Part shown: positions 35,768-44,859 of the stretch, one piece after another
Layout: every line of letters starts with the position of its first letter
How positions within the stretch are numbered: position 1 is the first letter of the stretch
NCBI RefSeq assembly: GCF_029846115.1
Contig: NZ_JARVZZ010000001.1
Coordinates: forward strand, 186,001 to 250,000
From: Serratia marcescens
Lineage (GTDB): Bacteria > Pseudomonadota > Gammaproteobacteria > Enterobacterales > Enterobacteriaceae
DNA: 64,000 bases
Direction of reading: 5' to 3'
The notes under the pieces: model-generated
Database searches by the model: none
Told to the model about the DNA's origin: nothing
The model's input: only the letters and a program-made list of their open reading frames with translations
Program-made: the position numbers and the translations under genes

Positions 35768-36931
35768 ATGCAAAACTTCATTCTGCATACCCCAACCAAA
35801 ATCCTGTTCGGCAAGGACCAAATTGCCGAAGTAGCCGGCCAGATCCCGGTGGACGCACGCATCCTGATCACCTACGGTGGCGGCAGCGTGAAGAAAAATG
35901 GCGTGCTTGACCAGGTGTATAGCGCGCTGGCCGGCCGCGATGTGCGGGAGTTCTCCGGCATCGAGCCGAACCCGACTTACGAAACGCTGATGAAAGCGGT
36001 CGAGGTGGTTAAGGCGGAAAACATCGATTTCCTGCTGGCGGTCGGCGGCGGTTCGGTGGTTGACGGCACCAAATTCATCGCCGCCGCGGCCCGTTATACC
36101 GCCAACGGCGACGCCTGGCATATCCTGCAGACCGTCGGCAGCCACATCGCCGACGCGGTGCCGATGGGCTGCGTGCTGACGCTGCCGGCCACCGGCTCCG
36201 AATCCAACAGCGGCGCGGTGATCACCCGTAAAAGCAGCGGCGACAAGCAGCACTTCTTCTCGCCACTGGTGCAGCCGCGCTTCGCCGTGCTGGATCCGGT
36301 GGTGACCTACTCGCTGCCCCCACGCCAGATCGCCAATGGCGTGGTCGACGCCTTCGTACACACCCTGGAGCAGTATCTGACCTACCCGGTCGACGCCAAG
36401 GTGCAAGATCGCTTCGCCGAAGGCCTGCTGCTGACCCTGCTGGAGGACGGCCCACGCGCGCTGGCCGAACCGGAAAACTATGCGGTGCGCGCCAACGTGA
36501 TGTGGAGCGCCACCATGGCGCTGAACGGCCTGATCGGCGCCGGGGTGCCGCAGGACTGGGCGACCCACATGCTGGGCCACGAGCTGACCGCCATGCACGA
36601 TCTCGACCACGCGCAAACGCTGGCCATCGTACTGCCGGCGCTGCTGCACGAGAAGAAAGCGCAGAAGCGCGAAAAACTGCTGCAGTATGCTGACCGCGTT
36701 TGGGGCCTGCGCGAAGGCAGCGAAGACAGCCGTATCGACGGGGCCATCGCCGCCACTCGCGCCTTCTTCGAGCAGATGGGCGTACCGACCCGCATGGCGG
36801 ATTATCAGCTCGACGGCAGCAGCATTCCGGCGCTGCTCGACAAGCTGCATCAGCACGGCATGACCGCCCTGGGCGAGCATCAGGACATTACCCTGGACGT
36901 CAGCCGCCGCATTTATGAAGCGGCGCGTTAA
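35768..36931 (+). CDS. yqhD: NADPH-dependent aldehyde reductase (iron alcohol dehydrogenase) YqhD
   Basis: Group III metal-dependent alcohol dehydrogenase of 387 residues, same length as E. coli YqhD. NADPH site LLAVGGGSVVDGTKFIAAAA; metal ligands in NGVVDAFVHTLEQYL and HMLGHELTAMHDLDHAQTLAIV. It reduces aldehydes such as acrolein, butanal and glyoxal. ATG 35768 follows AGAGAGA; an open frame extends farther upstream but lacks a ribosome site. Confidence 0.95.
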   Translation: MQNFILHTPTKILFGKDQIAEVAGQIPVDARILITYGGGSVKKNGVLDQVYSALAGRDVREFSGIEPNPTYETLMKAVEVVKAENIDFLLAVGGGSVVDGTKFIAAAARYTANGDAWHILQTVGSHIADAVPMGCVLTLPATGSESNSGAVITRKSSGDKQHFFSPLVQPRFAVLDPVVTYSLPPRQIANGVVDAFVHTLEQYLTYPVDAKVQDRFAEGLLLTLLEDGPRALAEPENYAVRANVMWSATMALNGLIGAGVPQDWATHMLGHELTAMHDLDHAQTLAIVLPALLHEKKAQKREKLLQYADRVWGLREGSEDSRIDGAIAATRAFFEQMGVPTRMADYQLDGSSIPALLDKLHQHGMTALGEHQDITLDVSRRIYEAAR

Positions 36932-36990
36932 TCGCAAAACGGCGATTTTTTGCTAGGCTTTAGTCTCCGTCAGCCATTTTTCACCGCATC

Positions 36991-37017
36991 CGGCGCCCGG
37001 CCGATCACCGGGCGCCG
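36991..37017. terminator. GC-rich hairpin between yqhD and dkgA
   Basis: Perfect 10-bp stem CGGCGCCCGG/CCGGGCGCCG with a 7-base loop, but no T-run. It may slow rather than stop transcription into dkgA, or stabilise the yqhD message end. Confidence 0.35.
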
Positions 37018-37218
37018 TCAGGCGCCTTAGCGCGCCGCCGATCGTTTCGCACCACCCGTCCGACCGCTCATTCGCAGGGAGAGCGGGGAGAAAGTCGCCC
37101 TCCCGCCACCGCTGAAATTAGGCTGGCAAACCCGGCAACCGCCCATTTTGCCAACTAGAATTTATCTATAGCCGTTTCGGTGCCGCAGGCGCCGCAATCC
37201 GTACACAAGGAGATGCGC

Positions 37219-38043
37219 ATGACAACGCAACAACCCATCATCAAACTCCACGATGGTAATCTGATGCCGCAGTTGGGTCTCGGCGTTTGGCAGGCGAGTA
37301 TTGAAGAGACCACCCGCGCGGTGAGCAAAGCGCTGGAGATCGGTTACCGCTCCATCGACACCGCCGCGATCTACAAGAACGAGGAAGGCGTCGGCGCCGC
37401 GCTGCAGTCCAGCTCGCTGCCGCGCAGCGAGCTGTTCATCACCACCAAGCTGTGGAACGACGATCAGGGCGATCCGCTGGCGGCGCTGGAAACCAGCCTG
37501 GAGAAGCTAAAACTGGACTATGTGGATCTGTACCTGATCCACTGGCCGCGCCCGCAGCAGGATCAATACGTCTCCGCCTGGCGCGAGCTGATCAAACTGC
37601 GCGAGCAAGGCCTGGTGAAAAGCATCGGCGTATGCAACTTCCATACGCCGCACCTGCAGCGCCTGCTGGATGAAACCAACGTGGCGCCGGTCGTCAACCA
37701 GATAGAGCTGCATCCGCTGCTGCAACAGCGCCAGCTGCGTGCCTGGAACGCCACGCACCACATCGCCACCGAATCCTGGAGCCCGCTGGCGCAGGGCGGT
37801 GAAGGGGTGTTCGACCAGCCGCTGATCAAGGCGCTGGCCGAGAAATACGAGAAAACCCCGGCGCAGATCGTGGTGCGCTGGCACCTGGACAGCGGCCTTA
37901 TCGTGATCCCGAAATCGGTCACGCCGTCGCGCATCCGCGAAAACTTCGAGGTGTTTGACTTCAAACTCGATAAGGACGAACTGGGCGAGATCGCCAAGCT
38001 GGACGTCGGCAACCGCCTCGGGCTGGATCCGGATACCCTGTAA
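37219..38043 (+). CDS. dkgA: 2,5-Diketo-D-gluconate reductase A / methylglyoxal reductase
   Basis: Aldo-keto reductase of 274 residues. Catalytic tetrad region: SIDTAAIYKNEEGVG (Asp, Tyr), FITTKLWND (Lys), LYLIHWPRP (His); cofactor loop IPKSVTPSRIRENFEVFDF. ATG 37219 has AAGGAG 6 bases upstream, so the earlier in-frame ATG is rejected. It follows yqhD as in E. coli, reducing diketogluconate and methylglyoxal with NADPH. Confidence 0.94.
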   Translation: MTTQQPIIKLHDGNLMPQLGLGVWQASIEETTRAVSKALEIGYRSIDTAAIYKNEEGVGAALQSSSLPRSELFITTKLWNDDQGDPLAALETSLEKLKLDYVDLYLIHWPRPQQDQYVSAWRELIKLREQGLVKSIGVCNFHTPHLQRLLDETNVAPVVNQIELHPLLQQRQLRAWNATHHIATESWSPLAQGGEGVFDQPLIKALAEKYEKTPAQIVVRWHLDSGLIVIPKSVTPSRIRENFEVFDFKLDKDELGEIAKLDVGNRLGLDPDTL

Positions 38044-38052
38044 TTCCTCCCC

Positions 38053-38080
38053 AAGCCCTCTCCCGCCGGAGGGGGCTTTT
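38053..38080 (+). terminator. Terminator after dkgA
   Basis: An 11-pair stem (AAGCCCTCTCC against GGAGGGGGCTT, one G-T pair) with a 4-base loop and TTTT directly at the end. Confidence 0.7.
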
Positions 38081-38186
38081 CCTTCCCGCACATTGCTCCC
38101 TTGCGCCGCCTGACGTTATGATGACCACGCCGGAGGCCTCGCCCGCCGGTTAACGCCGTTAAAAAAACAGACAAGCACGGAGCACC

Positions 38187-38792
38187 ATGAAATTCTCTTT
38201 CTCACACGGGTTAAGGCTGGGCATGCTTTGCGTCATGCTGGTGCTGGCGGGTTGCGCCGGCAAGAAACAGCGCATCAGCTACGATCGCCACGCTTTCGAC
38301 AGCGCCATTAAAGACGCCGCCAGCGAATACGGCGTGGACGCCAAGCTGATCACCGCCATGATCCAGGTGGAGTCCGGCTTCAACCCCGCTGCGGTGAGCA
38401 GGTCCAACGCTATCGGCCTGATGCAGCTGAAAGCCGATACCGCCGGCTGCGATGCCTATCGCTACAAAGGCAAACGCGGCTGCCCGGACGATGACGATCT
38501 GCTGGATCCCGACACCAATATCGATCTCGGCGCCGCCTACCTGGCCACCTTGCAAAAACAGCAGCTTAAAGGGATCGCGAATCCTGTTACACTGCGCTAC
38601 GCCACCATCATCGCCTACGTCAACGGCACCGGCGCGCTGCTGCGCACCTTCTCCAGCAACCGTCAGCAGGCCATCGCGATGATCAACAACCTGTCGCCGG
38701 AAGCCTTTAACTGGCACGTGCGCAAATACCACCCCGCTCCGCAGGCGCCGCGTCATTTAATGAAAGTGGAAGCCGCCTACGAGCAGCTGTGA
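38187..38792 (+). CDS. emtA: Endo-type membrane-bound lytic murein transglycosylase EmtA (MltE)
   Basis: Lipoprotein of 201 residues: signal ending in lipobox VLAGC, then a lysozyme-like SLT domain with the catalytic Glu in AMIQVESGFNPAAVSRSNAIGLMQLKADTAG and the late YVNGTGALLRTFSS, HPAPQAPRH matching E. coli MltE. It cuts glycan strands internally at the outer-membrane face. The equivalent gene is not next to dkgA in E. coli, where yqhG and yqhH lie instead. Confidence 0.9.
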   Translation: MKFSFSHGLRLGMLCVMLVLAGCAGKKQRISYDRHAFDSAIKDAASEYGVDAKLITAMIQVESGFNPAAVSRSNAIGLMQLKADTAGCDAYRYKGKRGCPDDDDLLDPDTNIDLGAAYLATLQKQQLKGIANPVTLRYATIIAYVNGTGALLRTFSSNRQQAIAMINNLSPEAFNWHVRKYHPAPQAPRHLMKVEAAYEQL

Positions 38793-38804
38793 TGATCAAA
38801 AGTG

Positions 38805-38834
38805 AAAAGGAGAACCCGGGGGTTCTCCTTTTTG
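38805..38834. terminator. Bidirectional terminator emtA / ygiQ
   Basis: AAAAGGAGAACC pairs perfectly with GGTTCTCCTTTT around CGGG, with further T on the right and A on the left side of the stem. It serves both convergent genes. Confidence 0.85.
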
Positions 38835-38855
38835 TTTGCGCATGCGGCGTGGCCG

Positions 38856-41024
38856 TTACGGCTTGGCTTTGCGAATCGGTTTGCGCGGCGGCCGGTTGGA
38901 CGGCGTGCGCTGCCGATTGATATCGGTATGTTTGGTCAGCGCCGGCCGGGTATGGCGCTGCAGGCGTTTCGCTTCGCGCTGCTCGTCGATGCTCGGCGCC
39001 GGCACCAGACACTCGCGGCGGCTGCCGATCAGGTGCTTCAGCCCCATCTCTTCCAGCGCGGTGCGGATCAGCGCCCAGTTGGCCGGATCGTGGTAACGCA
39101 GCAGCGCCTTATGCAGGCGGCGCTGGCGATCGCCGCGCGGCACCACCACGTCTTCGCTCTTGTACCCCACCTTGCTCAGCGGGTTTTTGCCGCTGTAATA
39201 CATGGTGGTGGAGTTGGCCATCGGCGAAGGATAGAAGTTCTGTACCTGATCGAGGCGGAAACGGTTCTTCTTCAGCCACAGTGCCAGGTTCACCATATCT
39301 TCATCGCGGGTGCCCGGGTGCGACGAGATGAAGTACGGGATCAGATACTGCTCTTTGCCCGCCTGCTTCGAATAGTGATCAAACAGCTGCTTGAAGCGAT
39401 CGTAGCTGCCCATGCCCGGCTTCATCATCTTCGACAGCGGGCCTTCTTCGGTGTGTTCCGGCGCGATCTTCAGATAGCCGCCGACGTGGTGGGTCGCCAG
39501 CTCCTTGATATAGCGCGGATCTTCCACCGCCAGATCGTAACGAACCCCGGAGGCGATCAGGATCTTCTTGATGCCCTCCAGCGAACGCGCGCGGCGATAC
39601 AGTTTGATGGTCGGCTCGTGGTTGGTGTCCATGTAGGTGCAGATCTCCGGATACACGCACGAGGCGCGGCGGCAAGTCTGCTCGGCGCGCGGGTTGGTGC
39701 AGCGCAGCATATACATGTTGGCGGTCGGGCCGCCCAGATCGGAGATCACGCCGGTAAAGCCCGGCACCTTGTCGCGGATCTCTTCGATTTCGCGAACGAT
39801 CGAATCTTCCGAACGGCTCTGGATGATGCGCCCTTCGTGCTCGGTAATCGAACAGAACGAACAGCCGCCGTAGCAACCGCGCATGATGTTCACCGAGAAA
39901 CGGATCATGTCATAGGCCGGAATGCGATCCTGACCGTAGGACGGATGCGGCACGCGCTGATAAGGCAGCGCAAAGACGCTGTCCATTTCCGGCGTGGTCA
40001 GCGGGATCGCCGGCGGGTTGATCCACACGTAACGGTCACCGTGTTTCTGCATCAGCGCGCGGGCGCAGCCCGGGTTGGTTTCATGGTGCAAAATGCGCGA
40101 GGTGTGCGCATACAGCACCTTGTCGCCCTTCACTTTCTCGAAGGACGGCAGCAACACGTAGGTCTTCTCCCACGGCTTCGGCTTGGCGGCGCGCACGGTG
40201 ACAGGCTTGGCTTCCGGCTCTTTCGGCTTGGCGCCGTCGGCGCACGGCAGATCGTCGCCGTACGGGTTCGGGATAGCTTCGATGCGGCCCGGCTTGTCGA
40301 GACGGGTGGAATCCACGCCGCTCCAGCCCGGCAGCGCTTCTTTACGCATCACCGCGGTATTACGAATATCGTGGATGTCGCCGATCTTCTCACCGGCGGC
40401 CAGGCGATGCGCCACTTCCACCAGCGGGCGTTCGCCGTTGCCGTAGATCAGCATGTCGGCTTTGGAATCCACCAGCACCGAGCGGCGCACGGTATCTGAC
40501 CAGTAATCGTAGTGGGCGATGCGACGCAGGCTGGCTTCGATGCCGCCCAGCACGATCGGCACGTCTTTGTAGGCTTCTTTACAACGCTGGCTGTAGACCA
40601 GGGTGGCGCGATCCGGGCGCTTGCCGCCGACGTTGCCGGCGGTGTAAGCATCGTCGTGGCGCAGTTTGCGATCGGCGGTATAACGGTTGATCATCGAGTC
40701 CATGTTGCCGGCGGTGATGCCGAAGAACAGGTTCGGTTTCCCCAACCGCATGAAATCTTCTTTGTTGCTCCAGTCCGGCTGCGCGATGATGCCGACGCGG
40801 AAGCCCTGCGCTTCCAGCATGCGGCCGATGATCGCCATGCCAAAGCTCGGGTGATCGACATAGGCGTCGCCGCTGATGATGATCACATCGCAGCTGTCCC
40901 AGCCCAGTTGATCCATCTCTGCTCGCGACATCGGTAAAAACGGCGCGGTGCCAAAACATTCCGCCCAATAAGGCTTATAGGAAAACAGTTCACGATCGGG
41001 TTGGATCAGGCTGGTGGTGCTCAT
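38856..41024 (-). CDS. ygiQ: YgiQ-family radical SAM protein
   Basis: Iron-sulfur protein of 722 residues. Cobalamin-like N-terminal domain ([31 protein letters not shown]), then the radical SAM cluster motif [16 protein letters not shown] (three Cys, CX3CX2C) and long C-terminal conserved blocks ([41 protein letters not shown]). Length is near that of E. coli YgiQ (739). The reaction is unknown. The tail (after about 665) is basic and Pro/Arg-rich. Confidence 0.92.
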   Translation of the reverse strand: MSTTSLIQPDRELFSYKPYWAECFGTAPFLPMSRAEMDQLGWDSCDVIIISGDAYVDHPSFGMAIIGRMLEAQGFRVGIIAQPDWSNKEDFMRLGKPNLFFGITAGNMDSMINRYTADRKLRHDDAYTAGNVGGKRPDRATLVYSQRCKEAYKDVPIVLGGIEASLRRIAHYDYWSDTVRRSVLVDSKADMLIYGNGERPLVEVAHRLAAGEKIGDIHDIRNTAVMRKEALPGWSGVDSTRLDKPGRIEAIPNPYGDDLPCADGAKPKEPEAKPVTVRAAKPKPWEKTYVLLPSFEKVKGDKVLYAHTSRILHHETNPGCARALMQKHGDRYVWINPPAIPLTTPEMDSVFALPYQRVPHPSYGQDRIPAYDMIRFSVNIMRGCYGGCSFCSITEHEGRIIQSRSEDSIVREIEEIRDKVPGFTGVISDLGGPTANMYMLRCTNPRAEQTCRRASCVYPEICTYMDTNHEPTIKLYRRARSLEGIKKILIASGVRYDLAVEDPRYIKELATHHVGGYLKIAPEHTEEGPLSKMMKPGMGSYDRFKQLFDHYSKQAGKEQYLIPYFISSHPGTRDEDMVNLALWLKKNRFRLDQVQNFYPSPMANSTTMYYSGKNPLSKVGYKSEDVVVPRGDRQRRLHKALLRYHDPANWALIRTALEEMGLKHLIGSRRECLVPAPSIDEQREAKRLQRHTRPALTKHTDINRQRTPSNRPPRKPIRKAKP

Positions 41025-41104
41025 TCTGCTGCTCTTTTTACAGGTTAATTAATCGCCGGGCGGCGATTATACGCACTAGCTGCAAAAAGAGCATGGTTAT
41101 TTCG

Positions 41105-41839
41105 CTAACCGTTCACTTCGAATTCATAAACGTCGCTGCGGCACAAGATATCGCTGAACTCCAGCGCCTCACCCTGGGCGTTGCGGCTGGTTTGGGTGAT
41201 GTGCAACAGCGGCGCGCCGCACGGCACGTTGAGCAGCTCGGCGACCTCGTCGCTGCAGGATACCGCCTTCAACAGAAAGTGTTTATCTTCGGGCACGATG
41301 CCGCGCGATTGCCATAACGCATACAGCGAATGCTCCAGCTGCCCCGGTTCGGGCAGGAAGCGCGGCGGAATATAGGTGGTTTCCAGCGAGACCGGGCTGC
41401 CGTTCAGCAAGCGCAAACGCCGCAGTTTGATCACCTCATCCCCCTCCGCCAGCCCCAGCGCCGCCGCGGCCTTGGCCGGCGCGCCGACCCGGGTGCGCAG
41501 CAGCCATCGGTTGCTGACGCTGCTGCCGTGGCGCAGCGCCTGAGCGGTGAAACCGCTGTCCTTATCGAGGGAATAGCCGATGCGCATCGCCACGCGGGTG
41601 CCAACGCCCTGCTGCCGCGAAATCAGCCCCTTCTCCTCCAGCAGCTTCATCGCCTTGCTGACGGTGACGCGCGACAGCGCCAGGCCTTCCGCCATCTGCC
41701 GTTCGGGCGGCAAGAACGCCTCGGCCGCCAACACCTGCTGCCTGATTGCGGTTTCTATCGCCGTCGCCAGCTGAATATAACGCGGCGCTACCGCCCCCTG
41801 CGCCAGATGGCCACGCAGCCAGGCCATAAAATCCGTCAT
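41105..41839 (-). CDS. GntR/UTRA regulator (YegW-like)
   Basis: Regulator of 244 residues: GntR winged helix (AFLPPERQMAEGLALSRVTVSKAMKLLEEKGLISRQQGVGTRV) and a UTRA ligand domain (VIKLRRLRLLNGSPVSLETTYIPPRFLP ... LEFSDILCRSDVYEFEV). The end resembles YegW, whose E. coli neighbour is the YegV kinase; a YegV-like kinase lies at 43892 here. It is divergent from the NCS1 permease and should repress that operon, probably relieved by a nucleoside or sugar-phosphate. Confidence 0.88.
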   Translation of the reverse strand: MTDFMAWLRGHLAQGAVAPRYIQLATAIETAIRQQVLAAEAFLPPERQMAEGLALSRVTVSKAMKLLEEKGLISRQQGVGTRVAMRIGYSLDKDSGFTAQALRHGSSVSNRWLLRTRVGAPAKAAAALGLAEGDEVIKLRRLRLLNGSPVSLETTYIPPRFLPEPGQLEHSLYALWQSRGIVPEDKHFLLKAVSCSDEVAELLNVPCGAPLLHITQTSRNAQGEALEFSDILCRSDVYEFEVNG

Positions 41840-42010
41840 TCGCCCGCCCTCTTACCTATGCCATTTGTCTGGATTTCGTTTTTTATCCTATCGCCGCTCC
41901 GGCAATAAGCTCCTCACCTTAACTAAAATATCGCTAATGTTTTCAGAGTGGCATCACAATTTTTGCCTAATGGACTTTCATTGGATCTAGATCGCGCGTA
42001 ATCTGTGCTT

Positions 42011-42030
42011 ATTGATGTTGATACATCAAT
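42011..42030. promoter_or_regulatory. Perfect palindrome, likely operator of the GntR regulator
   Basis: ATTGATGT and ACATCAAT are perfect 8-base arms around TGAT. It lies in the divergent region between the GntR gene and the permease, 172 bases from the former. GntR/HutC-type sites have comparable size and symmetry. Confidence 0.55.
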
Positions 42031-42033
42031 CGC

Positions 42034-42172
42034 ACCAACACCAGGGACCCACTTTAAAAACAATAAAAAACCCGCTGCCAGCCCTAAAGGATGCCCTTGA
42101 AGGCCGGCAGCGGGCATATACTGCCAGCAAAACCGGCCGATAATAAGCAACGTAGCTAATGGATAGCTTGCT
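42034..42172. repeat. Two blocks shared, inverted and permuted, with 7958-7990
   Basis: ACCAACACCAGGGACCC (42034-42050) is the complement of 7958-7974 with one mismatch; TAATGGATAGCTTGCT (42157-42172) is the exact complement of 7975-7990. The blocks touch at 8 kb but are 106 bases apart here. On the plus strand the first block complements the ArcZ-type seed; on the minus strand it is that seed. Confidence 0.6.
42065..42114 (-). terminator. Terminator reading leftward in the permease leader
   Basis: CCCGCTGCC (42071-42079) pairs perfectly with GGCAGCGGG (42106-42114), and six A precede it on the plus strand, i.e. a U-run for a minus-strand RNA. No minus-strand gene is visible to its right, which hints at an antisense or small RNA starting in 42115-42490. 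Confidence 0.5.
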
Positions 42173-42497
42173 CACTGCTCATAGCCACATCACAGGATCC
42201 CATCGCGGTGGGCGAAACGGATCGATGTCGGCAAATAGAAACGTTCCCGCTTCGCCTAACCCCGCTGCAGACCCACTCTTTGACTACACTCATTGGCGCC
42301 GTGCGGCCGACGTGCCTCACTCGATAAGGCGGATACCGCCCTTACTTTGACAGACCCGGCGGGATCAGCCGCTACACACTGCGCGGAATTGGCGTCTTCA
42401 CCGACAACGGAATAGCCGGCGTCAACCGCGCCAACGGAATCGATTTTCAGTCAACTGCGGCGGCCCTCGCGGCCCTGCGCAACAGGGATCATTTGCT
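42173..42497 (+). other. Long untranslated leader of the NCS1 permease operon
   Basis: With the promoter presumably near the 42011 palindrome, the permease message would have a leader of over 400 bases. The last 325 bases contain a GGCGG-ATA-CCGCC hairpin (about 42323-42335) and GC-rich stretches. I tried to match known riboswitch cores (TPP, purine, preQ1, guanidine) and found none convincing. No small reading frame has a good ribosome site. Confidence 0.35.
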
Positions 42498-43895
42498 ATG
42501 ACCGATATCAATCGCAATGAAGCATGGAAGGTAGAAAGCACCGGTATCGATCGGGTGCCGGACGCGGAACAGACCGGCAAGCCCATCGAGCTGTTTTGGA
42601 TCTGGTCGGCGGCCAATATCGGCATTCTCGGCGTGGTGTACGGCGCCATTATCGTCGGCTTCGGCTTATCCTTCCTGCAATCGGTGCTCGCCGCGCTGGT
42701 CGGCGTCGCCAGCTTCGTGCTGGTCGGCCTCACCAGCTTCGCCGGCAAGCGCGGGCGCACCTCTACGCTGACGCTCTCGCGGGTGATTTTCGGCCTGAAG
42801 GGCAACGTGGCACCCACCCTGTTCAGTTGGATCAACCTGATGGGCTGGGAAGCGGTCAACGTGATCACCGGCACCCTGACGCTGGCGGCGCTGTTCGAGG
42901 CCTTCGGACTGGGAACCAGCCACCTGCTGACCGCGCTCAGCCTGCTGCTGTTCGGCGGGCTCACTGTCGTCGTCAGCCTGCTGGGGCAGAATACCGTGGT
43001 CTGGATGCAAAGCTGGTTCAGCCGCATCTTCGGCACCATGACGCTGATCGTGGTGCTCTATATCCTGTTCAACACCGAGTGGAGCCAGGTGCTGGCGCTG
43101 CCTTCCGGCAGTTGGTTGACCGGCTTCCTGCCTGCGGTATCGGTGATCGCCGCCGGCACCGGCATCAGTTGGGCGATCGCCGGCGCCGATTACAGCCGCT
43201 ATCAAAGCCCGAGCTCATCGAGCAAAAGCATTTTCGCCGCGGTGATGGGCGGCGCCTGTTTGCCGCTGATGCTGCTGATGCTGGCCGGTATTCTGCTTTC
43301 CGTGCAGTTGCCCGATCTGGCCAGCGCCGCCAACCCCATCGCGCTGATAGGCTCGGTGCTGCCCGCCTGGATGGCGATCCCTTATCTGCTGGCCGCCACC
43401 GCCGGCATCGTCACCATCGCGGTGCTCAGCCTGTATTCCGCCAGCCTTAACCTGTTGACCATCGGCGTGCAGGTCAAACAGTGGCTGGCGGTGTCGTTCG
43501 ACGCGGTGGTGGTGCTGGGCATCGCCCTGTATGTGCTGTTCATCTCCGGCGATTTCATGGGGCCGTTCATCTCCTTCCTGGTGTTCTGCGGCGTCTTCCT
43601 GGCGGCCTGGGAGGCGATTTTCCTGCTCGATTACCTGTGCCTGCGCCGCCGTCACGGGTATGATGGCAACGCTTTGTACGGCCTGCATGGCCAGAACCGC
43701 GGCGTGCGCAAAGCCCCGCTGTTCTGCTGGTTCCTCGGCGCCCTGTGCGGCCTGCTGGTCACCAAAACCGGTTTTATCGACGGCCCGCTGGCCAAAGGCT
43801 TGTTCGCCGATTCCAGCCTGGGGCTGTTTGTGTCGTTCGCGGTGAGTCTGATCGCTTACGGTCTGTACCTGACCCAACGCAGAGAACATCAATGA
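42498..43895 (+). CDS. NCS1-family purine/cytosine permease
   Basis: Membrane protein of 465 residues with about twelve hydrophobic segments. The start (VESTGIDRVPDAEQTGKPIELFWIWSAANIG) and SWAIAGADYSRYQSPSSSSK resemble the Fcy/purine-cytosine branch of NCS1, distinct from the CodB-like permease at 6540. The stop codon overlaps the ATG of the kinase gene (ATGA), so uptake and phosphorylation are coupled. Likely substrate: a purine or pyrimidine base or nucleoside. Confidence 0.88.
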   Translation: MTDINRNEAWKVESTGIDRVPDAEQTGKPIELFWIWSAANIGILGVVYGAIIVGFGLSFLQSVLAALVGVASFVLVGLTSFAGKRGRTSTLTLSRVIFGLKGNVAPTLFSWINLMGWEAVNVITGTLTLAALFEAFGLGTSHLLTALSLLLFGGLTVVVSLLGQNTVVWMQSWFSRIFGTMTLIVVLYILFNTEWSQVLALPSGSWLTGFLPAVSVIAAGTGISWAIAGADYSRYQSPSSSSKSIFAAVMGGACLPLMLLMLAGILLSVQLPDLASAANPIALIGSVLPAWMAIPYLLAATAGIVTIAVLSLYSASLNLLTIGVQVKQWLAVSFDAVVVLGIALYVLFISGDFMGPFISFLVFCGVFLAAWEAIFLLDYLCLRRRHGYDGNALYGLHGQNRGVRKAPLFCWFLGALCGLLVTKTGFIDGPLAKGLFADSSLGLFVSFAVSLIAYGLYLTQRREHQ

Positions 43896-44824
43896 GTGAG
43901 TGGGAAGCTGTAACACCTGTCCTGGTTATTGGGGGCGCAGTCGGCGATCTGGTGATGACGCTGCCGCGCCTGCCGACCAGCGGCGAAGATATCGAAGCCC
44001 AGCAGCAGGCGCGGCAAATCGGCGGCTGCGCGTTCAACGTGGCGCGCGCGCTGGTGCGCCTGGAAACGCCGGTGATTAACGGCATGCCGGTTGGCAACGG
44101 CGAATGGGGCGCGGCTGTCGAAGCCGCCATGGGCGAGCTGGGGCTGGAGGTGCTGTTGCGCCACGGCCAGATGGACAACGGCTGGTGCCTGGCGCTGGTG
44201 GAGCCGAACGGTGAACGCACCTTCATCACGGTTTCCGGTTGCGAAAGCCAATGGAATAAAGCGCAGCTGGCGACGCTGCCGCTGACGGAACACACTCTGA
44301 TCTACGCCAGCGGCTACGAGCTGGCGGGCGAAAGCGGCGAAGCGCTGCGCGAGTGGCTGACGCGCATGCCGTTCGATCAGCCGCGTCTGATCGATCCTGG
44401 CCCGCGCATCGCCCAGCTCAGCGAAGATTTCTTCACCATGCTCAGCGACAGCCACACTCTGCTGACGCTCAACCGCGACGAAGTGGCCGCGCTGTGCGGC
44501 GCCGGCGACGCCGTGGAGGCCGCGCAGCGCTATGCCGCTGCCCGTAACCTGACGCTGATCTGCCGCCTGGATCGCGATGGTGCGTGGATCTGCGACGGCC
44601 GCACGCCGCCGCTGCACGTTCCTGCTTATCCGGTAGACATCGTCGACACCATCGGCGCGGGCGATGCCCACTGCGCCGGTTTGCTGGCGGGCCTGTCTGC
44701 CGGCTGGCCGCTGCCGCAGGCGGTCGATCTGGCCAACCGGGTCGCCGCTTGCGTGGTGGCCAGCCTCGGCGCCGCCAATCCGCCCGACCGGCAGCAGCTG
44801 CAACAGCGCTTCCCGCAGGCCTGA
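43892..44824 (+). CDS. PfkB-family kinase, YegV-like
   Basis: Carbohydrate/nucleoside kinase of 310 residues. Substrate motif DIEAQQQARQIGGCAFNVARALVRL, and ATP site VDIVDTIGAGDAHCAGLLAGLSAG with the catalytic Asp. NGWCLALVEPNGERTFITVSG matches E. coli YegV nearly word for word. ATG 43892 overlaps the permease stop; an upstream open frame is rejected because it lies in the permease gene. Its true substrate is unknown in E. coli as well; the permease partner suggests a nucleoside or a nucleobase-bearing sugar. Confidence 0.88.
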   Translation: MSEWEAVTPVLVIGGAVGDLVMTLPRLPTSGEDIEAQQQARQIGGCAFNVARALVRLETPVINGMPVGNGEWGAAVEAAMGELGLEVLLRHGQMDNGWCLALVEPNGERTFITVSGCESQWNKAQLATLPLTEHTLIYASGYELAGESGEALREWLTRMPFDQPRLIDPGPRIAQLSEDFFTMLSDSHTLLTLNRDEVAALCGAGDAVEAAQRYAAARNLTLICRLDRDGAWICDGRTPPLHVPAYPVDIVDTIGAGDAHCAGLLAGLSAGWPLPQAVDLANRVAACVVASLGAANPPDRQQLQQRFPQA

Positions 44825-44831
44825 CGGTTTC

Positions 44832-44854
44832 AAGGCGCCGTCACGCGGCGCCTT
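44832..44854. terminator. Hairpin between kinase and transporter genes
   Basis: Perfect 9-bp stem AAGGCGCCG/CGGCGCCTT with the loop TCACG, between convergent genes. Weak T content (TTCTGCC) on the right. Confidence 0.55.
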
Positions 44855-44859
44855 CTGCC

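Noticed and set aside
38802..40499. A 565-codon plus-strand frame opposite ygiQ
   Set aside because: Shadow of ygiQ; the real protein has the CX3CX2C cluster motif and family length.
42173..42497. A known riboswitch in the permease leader
   Set aside because: I compared by eye with TPP, purine, preQ1 and guanidine cores and found no conserved core sequence.
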